NCBI GenBank assembly: GCA_023846275.1
Contig: CM043872.1
Coordinates: 24,537,670-24,601,669, forward strand
Direction of reading: 5' to 3'
Origin: Vanilla planifolia
Taxonomy: Eukaryota; Streptophyta; Magnoliopsida; Asparagales; Orchidaceae
DNA: 64,000 nt
A model generated the notes under the pieces. The model was not told the origin of the DNA. It saw nothing but the letters and a program-made list of their open reading frames with translations, and searched no databases. Positions 11,835-26,138 of the stretch are shown piece by piece (the stretch's first letter is position 1; every line of letters starts with the position of its first letter). Position numbers and translations under genes: made by a program.

Positions 11835-12137
11835 ACTTCTTATTAACGTTAATGTATGATTTCAACTCATAACATCAACAAGTTAAAGGGAGCACAAACT
11901 AGAAGTATTGATAAAACAGTTGTGAACATTTGAATATTAAGGATTATAATACCTCTAATAACTTCTAATTAATGTTAATCTATAATTTCAACCCACATCA
12001 ACTAGCTAATAGGAGCACAAACTTGAAGTGTTGGTAAAATAGTTGTGAACATCTAGATCTTAAAGATTATAATATCTCTAATAAGTTTACTCAACATGTT
12101 TAGCTAAGTTAAAATAGATAATTAAACATGATTTTTA
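11835..12137. repeat. Tandem pair of about 126-bp repeats
   Basis: Unit one (11835-11960) and unit two (11961 to about 12085) share ACTTCT.ATTAA, GTTAAT.TAT, ATTTCAACC/TC, GGAGCACAAACT.GAAGT, GTTGTGAACAT and GATTATAATA.CTCTAATAA. A third related copy with the same right flank (ACTCAACATGTTTAGCTAAG) is at 13586-13761, about 1.6 kb away. Probably fragments of one transposon family; no coding content. Confidence 0.75.
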
Positions 12138-13496
12138 AAAAGAATTATTAAAAACTTATAAAACCATGCTACATAAATTTCATAACATTTATATCTTTTG
12201 TATAACATTTTTATTTTTTAGCAAAATATGTTGAAATAATTTATATATTTTATCTAGGTAAACCAAGTTTTTTTAGCATGGCACAAGGCAAAAATTATTG
12301 TGGGTACAAAAATTTTTATATCATATATATTATTACTTAAAAATTTTAAAAAAATAATCTGTAAAAATTTATATAAATCTACCAAGGGAAAAAAATGATT
12401 TTTTTTCAATAATTGATCACATGGTTAATCTTTTCAAGATGTAAATAGAATGATAGAAGACATTTTACATGCTCTTTTAAAATTTTTGATAGAACTATTT
12501 GTTCACAAAAATCAAGCATTTGATCCCATTGTTTAATTTATAGGTCAAATGATATGCCATCCTAATTCAAGGTAAGGACAAAATAGTTATTCTCATATTC
12601 TCAATGATTCAACCAATTATTTCATTCATAATTAGTTAAGAAAGAGCTCATCTACATACTTTATGTAGTTATTGTGGATTGGAGGAATGACCTTATCAAT
12701 AGGATGTGGACCACTAATAGGTTACAAAGATGACATGAGTGCATTTAAAGTAACTCGACATCAAATTTGTTGAAGGAAACTTGGAGCGATATGCAAGTGA
12801 ATTTGAAGCAACATAAATTTGATTGAAATACACGCTATAACACTCTAAATATTGTTTTAAAAATCTAAATGCAGCTTTGGTTTATAAATAAATAAGTATT
12901 TTCTATTAAATAATATATGCATCAAAGTTTTCAAACCTATCTTCAAAAACAAGATTGTCTTGAAATTCCTAGTGTTTATGCTCACATATTACTAAAGTGA
13001 TGATTCCTATGATTAAACAATTGTCTTATTTAGAATTAAATACCACTTAGATTATAAAATCTCCAAAATAATTTTTTTAAAAAAAAGATAGAATATTTAA
13101 GTACTTAAATTGATGAAATATAATGACAACAAGAATGATTTCAATCTATAAAAAGTTAGAAAAATTATAATATTGTAAAATATAAGTACAAAATATTATT
13201 TTATAATTTTAATTGTTATTAATAAGTTTTAAATATTTTTATAAAGTTTTGATAAAAACTATATATCATCAATAAAAAAATATGAAACATAAAAGGAGGG
13301 TTGAAAATTTCCAAATTGTGAGTATGAATTATTCATAACTTATCGATACCAAATCAAAAGTGCCTAGAGTATAAAATAAAAGATAACAAATTAATAACAA
13401 TTCAACAATAATTTCAATTATAATTTTAATATGTATAATAAATTTAAATTAATGTAAAATTACAAAATAAATTATGAAATTAGAAAAAAAATATAA

Positions 13497-13845
13497 AACT
13501 TACAGAAAACTTTAATTTAAAATTATTTTAAAGTGTATATAAAAATTATCATCATAAATTAATAAGGATTATAATACCTCTAAAAACTTCTTATTAACAT
13601 TAATGTATAATTTCAACCAACAACATCAACTAGCTAATGGGATCACAAACTAGAACTATTGATAAAACATTTGTGAAAATTTGAATATTAAAGATTATAA
13701 TATCTCTAATAAGTTCACTCAACATGTTTAGCTAAGTTAAAAAGATAATTAAACATGATTTTAGACAAAATATAAAACTTGTAAGAAAAATTTAATTTAA
13801 AATTATTTTAAAGTGAATATAAAACATTATGATCATAAATTAAAG
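13497..13845. repeat. Third 126-bp-type copy within a 280-bp partial duplication
   Basis: The block TTTAATTTAAAATTATTTTAAAGTG with its flanks occurs at about 13497-13562 and again at about 13777-13845. These bracket the third copy of the 126-bp repeat (13586-13761). The layout suggests a tandem duplication of roughly 280 bp of which the second unit is truncated. Confidence 0.65.
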
Positions 13846-13999
13846 AGACAAATTTTCATAAAAAATAATATAATATTTATTATATGAATTTTAGAAAAAA
13901 TGTTATTAAAGATATCAAACGATACAAAAAAAAATACAAAATTTATATAATAATAAGTCTCATTAAATAATTTATTTAAAAATGAATAGCAAATGCTAT

Positions 14000-16395
14000 G
14001 AAGTTGTTTAGATTAGCAAACATTTTAAAAAAAAATCTCTAAGCTTTTAGTTTAATTAAATCTTTACTTTAATGTTTAATTTTTCTTATTTTATGAAATG
14101 AATGGATGAGAAGGAGAGAGAAAATGAAAAAAAAAAAAGATTTACCCCTTCACATTTTCACACTTTTGTTTGTTATGCTTCAGGGTATGTGTGTGTGATC
14201 CCTCGTAGGAAAAAAAATAAAAGGGGATGTGTGTTGACCAAAACATTTTCAAATGAAAAAAATTGAGAGAGAAAGTTCATTAAGATTTTGCATTGGAAAG
14301 AAAACAAAGAGAATTTGATCTCAAAATGTTACAAGGAGGCACGCAAGTAAAGGGAGACACCAATGGTATGATGAGAGTGCTACAACATGAATTTAGATTA
14401 GTATTCTATTTAAAACAATCCATATGATTTGTTGGATCCTTGTTTATAACTATTGATTTGAAATGACACAATAGTATATATTAAGAATTTTATATGTTTT
14501 AATATAATATTAGTTATTAATTGGGATAGTATTCATAAATTTGAAATAAAAAGTACACCCTTAAAATGTGTCTACATATGATGTATTGTAACATTAAAAA
14601 AGTTTTTTTCCCCAAATTATGAAAGATAGTGTTTTTAATTATCCTATATTATAATTGCAATGATTAATATAGAAGATTAATTAATTAAAATTTATTGATT
14701 AGTATGTCTTTTATATATAAGTATGTTAGTAGTAGTTTATGATTTCCATAAATAGTACAACTCACTTTTACATATATTGTATTTTTCTAATAGCATAGTT
14801 GCATAAAATTAAAAAAAGAATAAATAAGATTTTAATTTCAATAAAAGATAATTTTTGTTTAAAAGGATAAAAAAAGGGATATAAATGCTCAAAACAAATA
14901 TTAGCCTTTAAGAATAAAGCTTTTAAATAAAAATTAATAATCATTATGTTTCCTAATAGATGCATCGTATTCCGAGGTATCTTCTTAAGATAAAGCCTAA
15001 TAATGAAATTAATTGTAAGGTGCATTTTATTTCAGGATATCATCTAGAGATGAAATCGAAACTAATGATGCATTTCATTCCAATATATCTCATAAGTGTT
15101 GAATTCTAAATACAAATTTAATCAAGTATCTAACATTTGTTTTGATAACTAAATTTAAATTTGATGATAAAAGACATGAAAAGAGCTTCACAATAGGATT
15201 ATAAGCATCAAAGGTTTAAATGAAAATTAAAATGAAAGTCAAATTAATTATAAATATAAGATAAAAGAATTTAACCTAAAAGAATTATTACATTGGCTTG
15301 TTAATATCATTTTGGATAATTTTGTCATACATCTATCATTTTATATTATTTATTTTATGAAACTTGAATATTTATTTATTGAGACCAAATTTATAACATA
15401 ATTCAATTTTGCATTGTTTTGTATTGTTGTTATATAGATTTTTTCAATTAAGCCTATCAAGTTGGCTCTTTTAAATTCTTGGTCTACAAATGACTTTTTT
15501 TTATGATATTAAAATTATTTTTTTTATAATATTAATATATTTTTAAAATATTTTTATATTAAGTATCACAAGATTAGTTAAGTAAATCAATTAGAGAGCT
15601 TGATCTCAACACAATTGCTTAAACAATAACAGTTAGTAAGAATATAATTGACATTAAATGTAAAACTTGAGCACATATGAAAAAGATTTTATATAGTCTT
15701 TTAACTTAGTGGAGTAATTGAGATATTATGATAAATGATGAGGAGAGTATAAAAACATATTATTTTATCATGTCCAAGATGTTGCATTCTTAAAGAGTGA
15801 GGGAAGTAAAAAAGAAGAAATGATGTGTCTTATGACACAATGTATTTTTCAAAATTGAGGATGATGAGTTAAGCAAATTTTGTCATATTGAGTTGAAAGT
15901 GTTTTTCTTGCATTGGTTGATTCTTTTACAAATCTTCAAAAACATATAAAAATTTGAAAAAGGAATGCAATAATTATCTTGGTTTCTATGAAGAATTGAT
16001 TGAGAAAAATAAAAGATATTTGCATTAGTTAAAAATAATTAGAAAAAATTAGCTCAAATAATTAGCATGAATATAAATAACAAAATTATTTTTAACCAAT
16101 TTAAAATATATATTCCAACAAGATGATATGCCACAACATTCATAAAAATAATATATTTTTAAAATTAATAAATTAATAGTTGTTGAACTTTTTTTTTATA
16201 TGTATCATCATTCATTTGTGCTTATGACATATCATTAAAAATTGAAAAATTATAACAAATATAAATTTTATGTATCCTTCATTTGTATGGATTAGAAAAA
16301 AAAATAAAAATATATGTAGAGAATAATAAATAATTATTTTAGATTGATTAGGCCAAAATTTATTTGTATTTTAAAACCTAAGTTTGATGTTTTTA

Positions 16396-16462
<67 letters not shown>

Positions 16463-18877
16463 TTTCCTAATTGATTTAGAAAGATAAAAAATCTATACAA
16501 AAATATGTTGATTAATTTTAATAATTAATTTGAATATGTTTGTAAGTCTAAAATTTGATTTTCTTTTAAAATTATCATGTACATGAAGATAGGAGAGAGA
16601 AAAAAAATTGAACAACTTGATTTATTTTTATTTATACAAAAACTATTTTTTTAAATGCATTTAAAAAGATATTAGGAGTGAGAAAATATAGACATTCTTT
16701 GATCCTTTTGTCTTATTTATATATTTAATAAATGAAACAACAAGATATTTGACTTTTTCTTTATGCATGACATAAATGTGGAGAGATAAATATGAATCGA
16801 AGAATCTCATATGTTTCTTATAATTAGTTTAATATTACTTTCATGTACTTAGGAGGAACGTTAACTTATGAGAAAGACTTAGACCCAAGAATCAAGTTTT
16901 GATTTTCGACCCGAAAGCAGGATATGAATCGATTGCAGACTGGTTTGAAGACACGCAAGGAGGGTTATTTGTGAGTTTCGACTAACAAAAATTGGGTGAA
17001 GTCAAGTGAGTTACAAAAGTTTTTTTTTTTTTTTTTTTCTGTGTGTTTTTTTATTTGTTTTAGTTACTTTTACGAAATTGCATAATATTTTAAGAAAAAT
17101 ATTTAATTAAAATATTCAAAATTAAATTAAATAGATTTAAAAAAACTCAGCCTTAATTGCTATGCCCATGTCTTCATATTTCTTCCAGGCTATGCCCAGT
17201 AGAACCTGCCTATCCCTCTCATTTGTAAATATTACTGCCATCTTAATTTGATTATTGCCACATTGATTATCTGCCACAAAAAAAAATATTGATATTTAAA
17301 TGTCAATAGCATCTATTAGTTAACTTTATTTAAATTTTGGTCAATATTTTGTTTGATTTAATTTAGTTTTATTTAAATTGTCATTTTTATTGTTAATTTT
17401 TTTAATATTGATGAAATACAAAATTATTTTATAAGAAATATATGTTAACTATGTTTTATTTCTTTTATAACTTCTTTTTTTGTTTTAACTTCTTTTATTA
17501 ATTATATTTCTTCTCTTTTTTATGCTCATAATTCTATCCTTTAAAAGTGATATTTAATGATATTATAAATAGTCTGTCATCAAAAGATTTAAGTGATGAT
17601 CATCATAGTTTTTAAAAGATCAATGTTTAACGTTATTCATACCTCACAAGCAATGCGATCAAGTGTAATTTTCATAAAAAAACTCTTGTTGGTCATTTAC
17701 ATCGATTTGAACAAAATGATTTGTTACTTATATTAAAAATGAGTTAAGATTAGTCTAAGATTATTTGTCACAAATATTAATTAATTATTTGTAAAATAAT
17801 TATAATGAAATAAAATTTGTTAAAAAAACCCTTTTATTGATTGTTGGATCACAATTTTATCTTAGTTGAAAAAAAAAACTAATTTTTGAATTTAATTGAT
17901 TTTTTCATAAATTATTTATTAAAAACAATGAATGTAAATTAAAACTCAAATTATAATCATTCAATATTTGAGATTCATTTTTATTTTTATTTACATAAAA
18001 ATATAAATTAATTCATTTTTATTGGTGGATCGAGGTTCATGATGGACCATCATGTATTACCCTTATTGGATTGATAAGAAACTCACTCAAACAAATTAAA
18101 AAATTGATGTTAGTAATGAGATCTTATGGACGGAGCGTATTAAACGATGCATGTTGAGTACTAATAACTAAATGCATTCCGTTGGACGAGATATGTTAAT
18201 CAAATTTGCCAGAGGTCTCGACAATGCCCACTTTATAGAGAACGATGGTGGTTTCATATTGGACGTGAGACAATTAGCTGTTTTATTTATAATGTCCAAA
18301 GCACTTAGGCCCAAAAAAAAAAAAAAACTACTTTCAAAAGCCTTTTTATAGTATTATATTTGATGGTAAATACTTGCAAAAGTAGTATGCCAATTTTCTA
18401 TAAAGATGATTTGTTTTTATCAGAAAAATAAAAACGAACTTAATCAAACTTTAATTTTTGAAAGTAATTTAATTTAAATTTTACTTCTGTTACTTAAAAA
18501 ATTTGAGGTGATTCAATAATTTTCTCTGATCAAAACCGGTTGGTTGCTTTATTAGTCCATTAACAGGATTGACTGACTGCTCTCCGCCTAGCTTTTGAAG
18601 GTTCGTTTCATAAGAAACAACCCGTCAAACACTGACGGTAAGAATTATTAAATATCAGATTTGAGGTTAATGATCACATGCAGACCAAGGGATGGCAGTC
18701 AACCATGTGGGCCCCAGAACGGCGGACCTGAAGCAAAAATAAAAAAGAGCTAAACCAAATTTCTAGTTTCTATTCAAACTTTTCCTTTTTTTACAGAACA
18801 ACCTTGCATTAGAGGACAACGATTACCGAAATCGTAAGAAAACGAAGAAAAAAAAAAAAAAAAAAAATCAGAAAAGC
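14000..18877. other. AT-rich intergenic DNA, no gene seen
   Basis: No supported gene. Simple repeats: a GT then AT dinucleotide array at 16397-16460 and poly-T at 17020-17038. The segment 16840-17020 has a slightly higher G+C content, and 18540-18740 has several G+C-richer stretches, the latter lying just downstream of the WRKY stop codon and probably including its 3' untranslated region. A 20-base poly-A run follows the WRKY stop region at 18848-18867. Confidence 0.55.
16397..16460. repeat. GT/AT compound microsatellite
   Basis: A short (GT)n run passes directly into a pure (AT)n run of about 57 bases. Likely length-variable between individuals. Confidence 0.95.
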
Positions 18878-19994
<1,117 letters not shown>

Positions 19995-20067
19995 CCTGCT
20001 CCCAATTAGATCTCAATGCAAAATAAGACTGGATGCAGAGTAGGAGTCGAGGGGAAGAGAGCGAGGA

Positions 20068-20076
20068 CTTATATAA
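20068..20076 (-). promoter_or_regulatory. TATA box of the WRKY gene
   Basis: On the minus strand this reads TTATATAAG, about 75 bases upstream of the WRKY ATG. That would place transcription start roughly 40-50 bases before the start codon. Inferred from sequence and spacing only. Confidence 0.6.
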
Positions 20077-20654
20077 AAGTAAGAAAGCAGGAAAAAAAAG
20101 GAGCAAAGGAGAAAAAAAAAAAAGCAATTAAGAATTCAGTCAAAAAGGGTTTAGCACTACAATTGAACAGCACAGATCGTTTTGTTTACATCGTGATGGG
20201 AGCCATCGATGTGGCTGCGTTGTTTCATTGGTCCAACGGAGTAGTTAGCGGGAAGCTTCGACCATAATAAGTTGGACTTTTTCTCATTGGAATTTAAGCA
20301 TCTCTCTCTCTTGATCCTCTCAATTGAAACCATCCTGACCGTCCGATCTCTGGTGTTTGCCAGAACTAGCCCTTTTTCTTGCTTACCGGTAAATTCCATT
20401 ATTTTAATTAAAAAATATTTTTTTCAATTTAAACTAATTAAGAATTAGAGAAGAGAAATAATCTGTGTCTGATTAAAACTAGAACCAGAGCACAGGAAAA
20501 GAATCGCATTGATTTATTTATTGTTTTTTCGATATTTTTTCTCCGTAATCTCTAACGGACATGTGGTGGAGTGGAAAAGGATTGAGGTAAGCGGTAGAAA
20601 AACGGGACGTTAACTCCGTTTGGGACCCGCGAATAACGCGGGATCCGGGAGCTG

Positions 20655-21172
20655 TTGACCAACCTGACAACTGGTCGATCGGACGGTTGGAGAGAAAGGG
20701 GAAAGCGAATAAGAAGGCTTTTGATCATTAATTGAGTGATGAATACCACGTGGCGCCAGTACGTCTCTAAATTTTGTTTATGTTGTTTTTTAATTGTTAA
20801 TATTCGTAGACTTGCATTTATTACTTAAAATATAGCTTGGATGGAATAGCGATGAAGTCAACGATGAAAATTAAAAGAGGCGTGATGACAACGGCAAGGC
20901 AGGCCACTCGCGGGTGTTTGATTGAACGGCTCGATATTGCGTCGTGCCTTAATCTGAGCCGTTCTTTCGGTAGAGATCGAGAGGTTAAGTAGCTCGCTTA
21001 ACGCCAAGCTGGTGATGAACCTTTTTAGTTTCATAATTGTTGACTTTTAAATTTGTTTGCTAGTTATTATTTAGTTAGACTTTCCCTGATCAGTATGGTA
21101 AACGATAATGTCATAGTTCTCATTACTGGAATTCATAATCTGTAGGTCCCACTGAGAGCGCATGGGTTGACT
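20655..21172. promoter_or_regulatory. W-box and G-box cluster upstream of the WRKY gene
   Basis: Four TTGAC[C/T] W-boxes on either strand: 20655-20660, 20856-20861 (reverse), 21040-21045 and 21167-21172. A perfect ABRE/G-box palindrome CCACGTGG is at 20746-20753. W-boxes ahead of WRKY genes are a familiar arrangement for auto- or cross-regulation, and a G-box suggests abscisic-acid or bZIP/bHLH input. TTGAC cores are also frequent by chance, so function is inferred. CCCGCG/CGCGGG inverted arms (20626-20642) lie beside the first W-box. Confidence 0.5.
20924..20964. repeat. Inverted repeat GAACGGCTC/GAGCCGTTC
   Basis: GAACGGCTC at 20924-20932 and its exact reverse complement GAGCCGTTC at 20956-20964 are separated by 23 bases. 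It sits in the G+C-rich distal promoter of the WRKY gene, about 0.95 kb from the ATG. It may be a paired protein-binding site, or an RNA stem if transcribed. Confidence 0.75.
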
Positions 21173-22281
21173 CTAGCGTTGGAATAAGGCGTTAGGTTTA
21201 CCGCACTCATAAATAAATTAATTTATTATATATATTAAATAAAAATACGCAAATCATTAAAATAATTTAATAATTCTTTACGAGTCTTTGATCAAGTAAT
21301 TACATAAAAGCATAAAAGAAACTGTTCGAATTTCTTACTTCGGCAAATTAATTGCAGTCTAATTGGTTGAACTACTATTATTTTTTATATTTCCTAATAA
21401 TTTTTTGAAAAGATAATTAATATGACTACATTAAGGACTTTTATAATAAAGTTGTCAAAAAAAAAATTTAAAATTATTTTTTCAAAAACATCTAAAAAAT
21501 ATTAAATTAATTAGGTTTTAGATGCGTCTTCAATAAATTAAGTTTATTTTTTATTTAATATTTGATATGATTTCCATTTTATCAAGATAGATTCAAAATT
21601 GTAAAAATTATATAAATTTTAGAATATGCATATCTTATAACGATCCATTTTTTTCAATATTCGTTTTAAAATGTTTCAAGTGATTTAATAATATAATTTA
21701 GCTTTTTATTTTTCATAAAATAGATAATAATAATAAGTCTAAGTATTTATCTTGTAAAATATGCTTTTATAAAGTAAATAAAGTTTAAAAAATAAAAATA
21801 TCATTGGATCGAACTTATCCAGACAAGTCCATTGACATTTTTTATGTTGCAATCATAGTTCGTTTGAATTTTATAAAAATTTATAAAGAAAAATAAATTA
21901 TTAAGCGTAGGATTACCTCGTTTCTCCCTCACGCGTGCAGTCAACCAATCCCTAGGTTTCATTCCTCAATTCTTTGATGTCATGCTGCCTTAGGGATCTC
22001 TTATAACCAAGCTTTAAGACTCGTAAGCTGTTGTTATTCGCTGCTTTCTCTTCGGTTTGACTGGAGGAGCATACTTGCAAGCTTAAGGTCACCGTAAAGA
22101 GAAGAGACTACGAGTTGGCTTCGATTTCTCTCCTAAATTCGTATTATCGCTTCTGGAGGAGTTGAAAGAAAGTCATTTTTAGAGATTTTTAAATCAAAAT
22201 CGAGTTAAAAAAAATTATTTTTTCAATCCGAGCCTTATCTCCTGTTGTCAAGTCTTGTACATTGCATGTGTTGATGTAAGC

Positions 22282-22620
22282 ATGGGAAGAGAAGAAGAAA
22301 AAATTAAGCTCATGTGACGAAATCATCGAAACCTTAGTTCTATCATAGTAAAGCGCTCCAATGATGGCACATTCACCTTATTGCCTCATAGTTGGCTCAT
22401 TTTAAGGAGTTCTTATGGCCAAATCTTTAAAAGAAAGAATCAATAAGCTGTTATATGTTTCCTTATCTTATATGCTAATGAAGAGGAACTAGAAGCTGCT
22501 TCAAGGTTGTTAAGTAATATTAAAAAAGCCAATTATAAAGAATGAAACTTGAAGGTTTTTATGAAACAATGCAAGCCTGTGAAATTATCTGATTGAAGTG
22601 AAAATGAAGCTTAAAGAGGT
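22282..22620 (+). pseudogene. Possible decayed coding sequence, family unknown
   Basis: Reading from the ATG at 22282, one frame gives protein-like text such as KRSNDGTFTLLPHSWLILRS and ANEEELEAASRLLSNIKKA. It is interrupted by several in-frame stops (for example after KIKLM, after FKRKNQ, and after KKANYKE). The amino-acid composition is more protein-like than neighbouring DNA, suggesting an old gene or transposon fragment. I do not recognise the family. The preceding 300 bases (21940-22240) have moderate G+C content and could have been its leader or promoter. Confidence 0.3.
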
Positions 22621-25600
22621 ATCATGAAATTTTCTTTTTAGTAGCTTTTTTTAAATATAATAAAATCAAAATAAGAAAGTTGGATTTATATTGTAGCATT
22701 AAATCATGATAGAAAATCGCACTAGTTTTTCTTGATAACATTGTTCAATTGTCATCATCATCACAAATGTTCAAAATATATTTTATTTCTTATGTAGAGT
22801 TAAAATTGTTTGAGATGGAAAAAGATTGAGAATTAAGATTAGGGTACAATTGAGCAAAGATTATTTTTTGAAATGATAAAAATCTTTGGTGAGTAATTTC
22901 TAAATTATACAATTTATAATCTAATTAAAATATAATTGTATAGATTTAAGAATATCATTTTAATCAATATTATGAAATCATAAAATTATAACTATTTTTA
23001 ATTAGGCGCTAAATCATTCATCTATAAAAAGCTAAAGAAAAAAAGTTAATAAAAAAATTTCCCAATGATAACATTATAATATAAGTATGACATCATTTAT
23101 AATTATTAAATTTTTAAAATAGTAGCATAATATTCTTTTCTTTATGTATTATGTCCTAAATTAGTATCGCATGGTGTGTGATAAGAAATAAGCGTAGAGA
23201 AGAAAAAACTTAATTAATTTAGTGATGCTAGTGATGTGAAATTTGAGAAGTAAATATGATAGTGAATAGAGAAAGTAATTGATAAATAAGAATTTAAAAA
23301 AAATAAAAAATAAAAGATAGATATTCATGACATGAGATTACATGAGTACTTTATATGATTTAAGTTTTATGAGTCTTGTTATGGTGATTATACGAGTGAT
23401 GATATTTATTATCTATAATTCTAACATATCAAATTATAGAGAAAGTAATTATAAATATATTATGATTAATATATAATATATCTATAATTCTAACCCATTC
23501 AACAACTTAACTCTACTAAAGTTTGCATAGAAACTAATTGAACAACTTAAATAATACAAATCAATTCCTTATATTTATCAAATTTCATATTTTTCTCTAT
23601 TTTCTTTCTCCAATATTTGTTTATAGCTTTCTTCTTTACTCCATTCCTATTTTCTTTTTCAGGTTAGAGCAATGTATTCCAAAACTTTTCTAAAATCCCT
23701 CTTTTTTATTCCTTGATGTTTTCCTCCAATGAAGTTCTTTTTTCCAATTTTCCTTCTCTTTTTTTTTTATATATATATTTTCTTTTCCCTCTTTGCGTTC
23801 TTAAAACCCTTCTTATTACAATAGCTAACATAGTCAAATCCTCCTCTTAATCCATTCCTAATTGAGATGCTTAAAGATAAAATTGAAAATTTACAACCAC
23901 TCTTAATAGGTTAATAAATTATAGTTATGTCTTTTTCTTTAAAATTTATGATTAATTATCTATATCTAGAAAGATTATAAAACTTAAATTAAACAACTTC
24001 TTTTTGAAAAGCTTTAGAAAATGATATGATCTAATAATATTTTCAACTTTGATTAAAACTATGAAATAATTCACAAAATAACATCAATTTAATGGTTTTT
24101 TTATTTATATACATTACATTTTAGAAAGTTAATTTTATCATACGAAAGTATACATAAATACAACCTCAACCTTAATTTATGATATGTAATATGCAATACA
24201 TAATAAAATTTCAATCTAATACAATTAGGTTTTTTTTGGATAATTTTATTTATACATTTGATGTGTATGTTGAATGGTATTTCAAAAAGGTTTAGGATAC
24301 ACTATATGGATAAACAAAATTAGACAACTTTATATTTAAGCATATTTTATGTTTAGGGAAATTATAGATAACAAACTCTTTTGCTCTCTTTATAAAAACA
24401 TAAGCTACATTTCTTCTCTCTCATCTCTTGATTTTTCATTACCATTTACATCATCACTTTGGAACAAAGAAAAATTTACCAACCATCAATTTAAAGATTA
24501 TATTTATTTAATGAGATGCATTAATATCAATATTTTTGTATATAATTAAGACTTAGAAGATCTACTCAATGTTCCAATTTTTATGTAGATAGGCAACCAA
24601 ATGAATTAATTAGAAATTATTCTTAACTAGCTTGCTTGACTTCCCATATTGTTAAATTACCAATGGATTCCGTATTTATTTGCCCACAAAAGGATACATC
24701 ACCTAACACATTGCTACTTTAGTGCTTTTTACATAATGAGATTAAATATGAAAAAGTTATAGTAGTTTACAAATATAGAGTCTAACATAATGAAGAGAAG
24801 TTTTTCATTATAAAATGGACTACTGAAAAATAATTCGTTTTATAAGGAAATTTGAAAGGTAAACCATGCTACGCTTTATCTTGAATCAATTTGAAATCTA
24901 ATTAGAATCTAAATACATAAAAAGTACACCTACAAAAGCTAATTATTTTTCAAGTTAAAGTTATTTCAAATTAAAAAAAATCAAAAGTCAACAAATTAGG
25001 GTAATCCAAATTTAAGAAAATTGCATTTTAAATCTAATAAAGTATTTAATTTCAAATTTTTTAGATTCCTTAAAATTACAAATATAAAGATATGTTTATA
25101 TGTTTAAGTTTTTTTTCATTTATTTTTTAATTTTTTCAAGATCATATAGTTAATATTTTTTTATTATGTTGAGTTAATTATGTTTACATTTTATTAAAAA
25201 AATTTATACCTATTTATTTTATAGAGATAAATTTGAAATTAGAAAAATTATTTAAAATATTTTAAAAATAAATAAAAATATCATTTTTTGAATAATATTT
25301 TTTTATTTTGGATATCTATTCTTTTTTTAACATGGTATGAATGGTCTTTCTTGTTTATCTTTTTTTTGTGCTTTATTTGTGCTATCAATTTGATATAATT
25401 AGATTCATCTAACATTTGATTTAATAAACTTATAAATATTTTCTATCATAAATTAAAAAATTGTTAAGTATAATTATTAACATAATGAAATGTTTTCTAC
25501 TTACGAAAAATATAAGTAACACATGTGACTGAACAGACTAATAGATCTATATATTCAAATAAAAAAAACAAAGATTATGATAAAAAAGTGATAAAAGAGT

Positions 25601-25860
25601 TTTTTTTTTGTGGAAAAGAAGAGATTTTTTTTTCACATGACATCTCCAACACAAACACGTCCATTATCTTCTTTCAAGATTGCAATTTATTTTTTCTTAC
25701 AAAGATGGAATTTGAGGGTAAAGATAGAGGAAATTCAAAGAAACAAATTGAGATGCATACAAGCTTTTAGTTATTGTATGCTATTTTTGAGAATGCACAT
25801 GCTAATTATGACAAAAGCATATTAAATACAAAAGTGAAGATTAGTATGAAAGTCAATGAT
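22621..25860. other. AT-rich intergenic DNA, no gene seen
   Basis: No supported gene, RNA or repeat family. Short open frames here (for example 24349-24549 plus) have the Ile/Asn/Phe/Ser composition expected from random AT-rich DNA. Confidence 0.6.
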
Positions 25861-26138
25861 TTGGTTCTAACTTTGTTGATAGAAGAGGGTTTCTTCTTGT
25901 GAAGAAATACTTCGTTATTGATAAAAATTTAATGAAAGGGAAGATGACATGCTTGAGAGGAGCCATTGAGAAGCATGCCAATATAGGGGTACCCAAGAAT
26001 GCTACAAAAGAAGATACCCATCTTGACAGTCTAATATGCTCGACCCTCTCTACCCTTTTTGGACTCGCAATGGAGAAAGACGTACTTGTTAAGAGCACGA
26101 GCCATTCAAGGGAACCAAGTGAAATAATGGATCATTAG
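25861..26138 (+). CDS. Unrecognised coding-like frame, possible terminal exon or fragment
   Basis: One frame is open from 25860 to the stop at 26136-26138, following an upstream stop. It reads SNFVDRRGFLLVKKYFVIDK at its start, then KGKMTCLRGAIEKHANIGVP and finally LFGLAMEKDVLVKSTSHSRE before MDH. The mix of charged and hydrophobic residues is protein-like and the segment is G+C-richer than its surroundings. There is no good start ATG; the first internal Met is in NLMKGKM. So it may be a last exon, a fragment of a decayed gene, or part of a transposon. The opposite strand also has an open frame (25853-26098), giving a hydrophobic peptide. I recognise no domain. Confidence 0.3.

Noticed and set aside
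20917..20945. Resemblance of TTTGATTGAACGGCTCGATA to miR171
   Set aside because: Only the first bases agree (TTGATTGA); the rest differs and no precursor-like foldback of proper length is visible.
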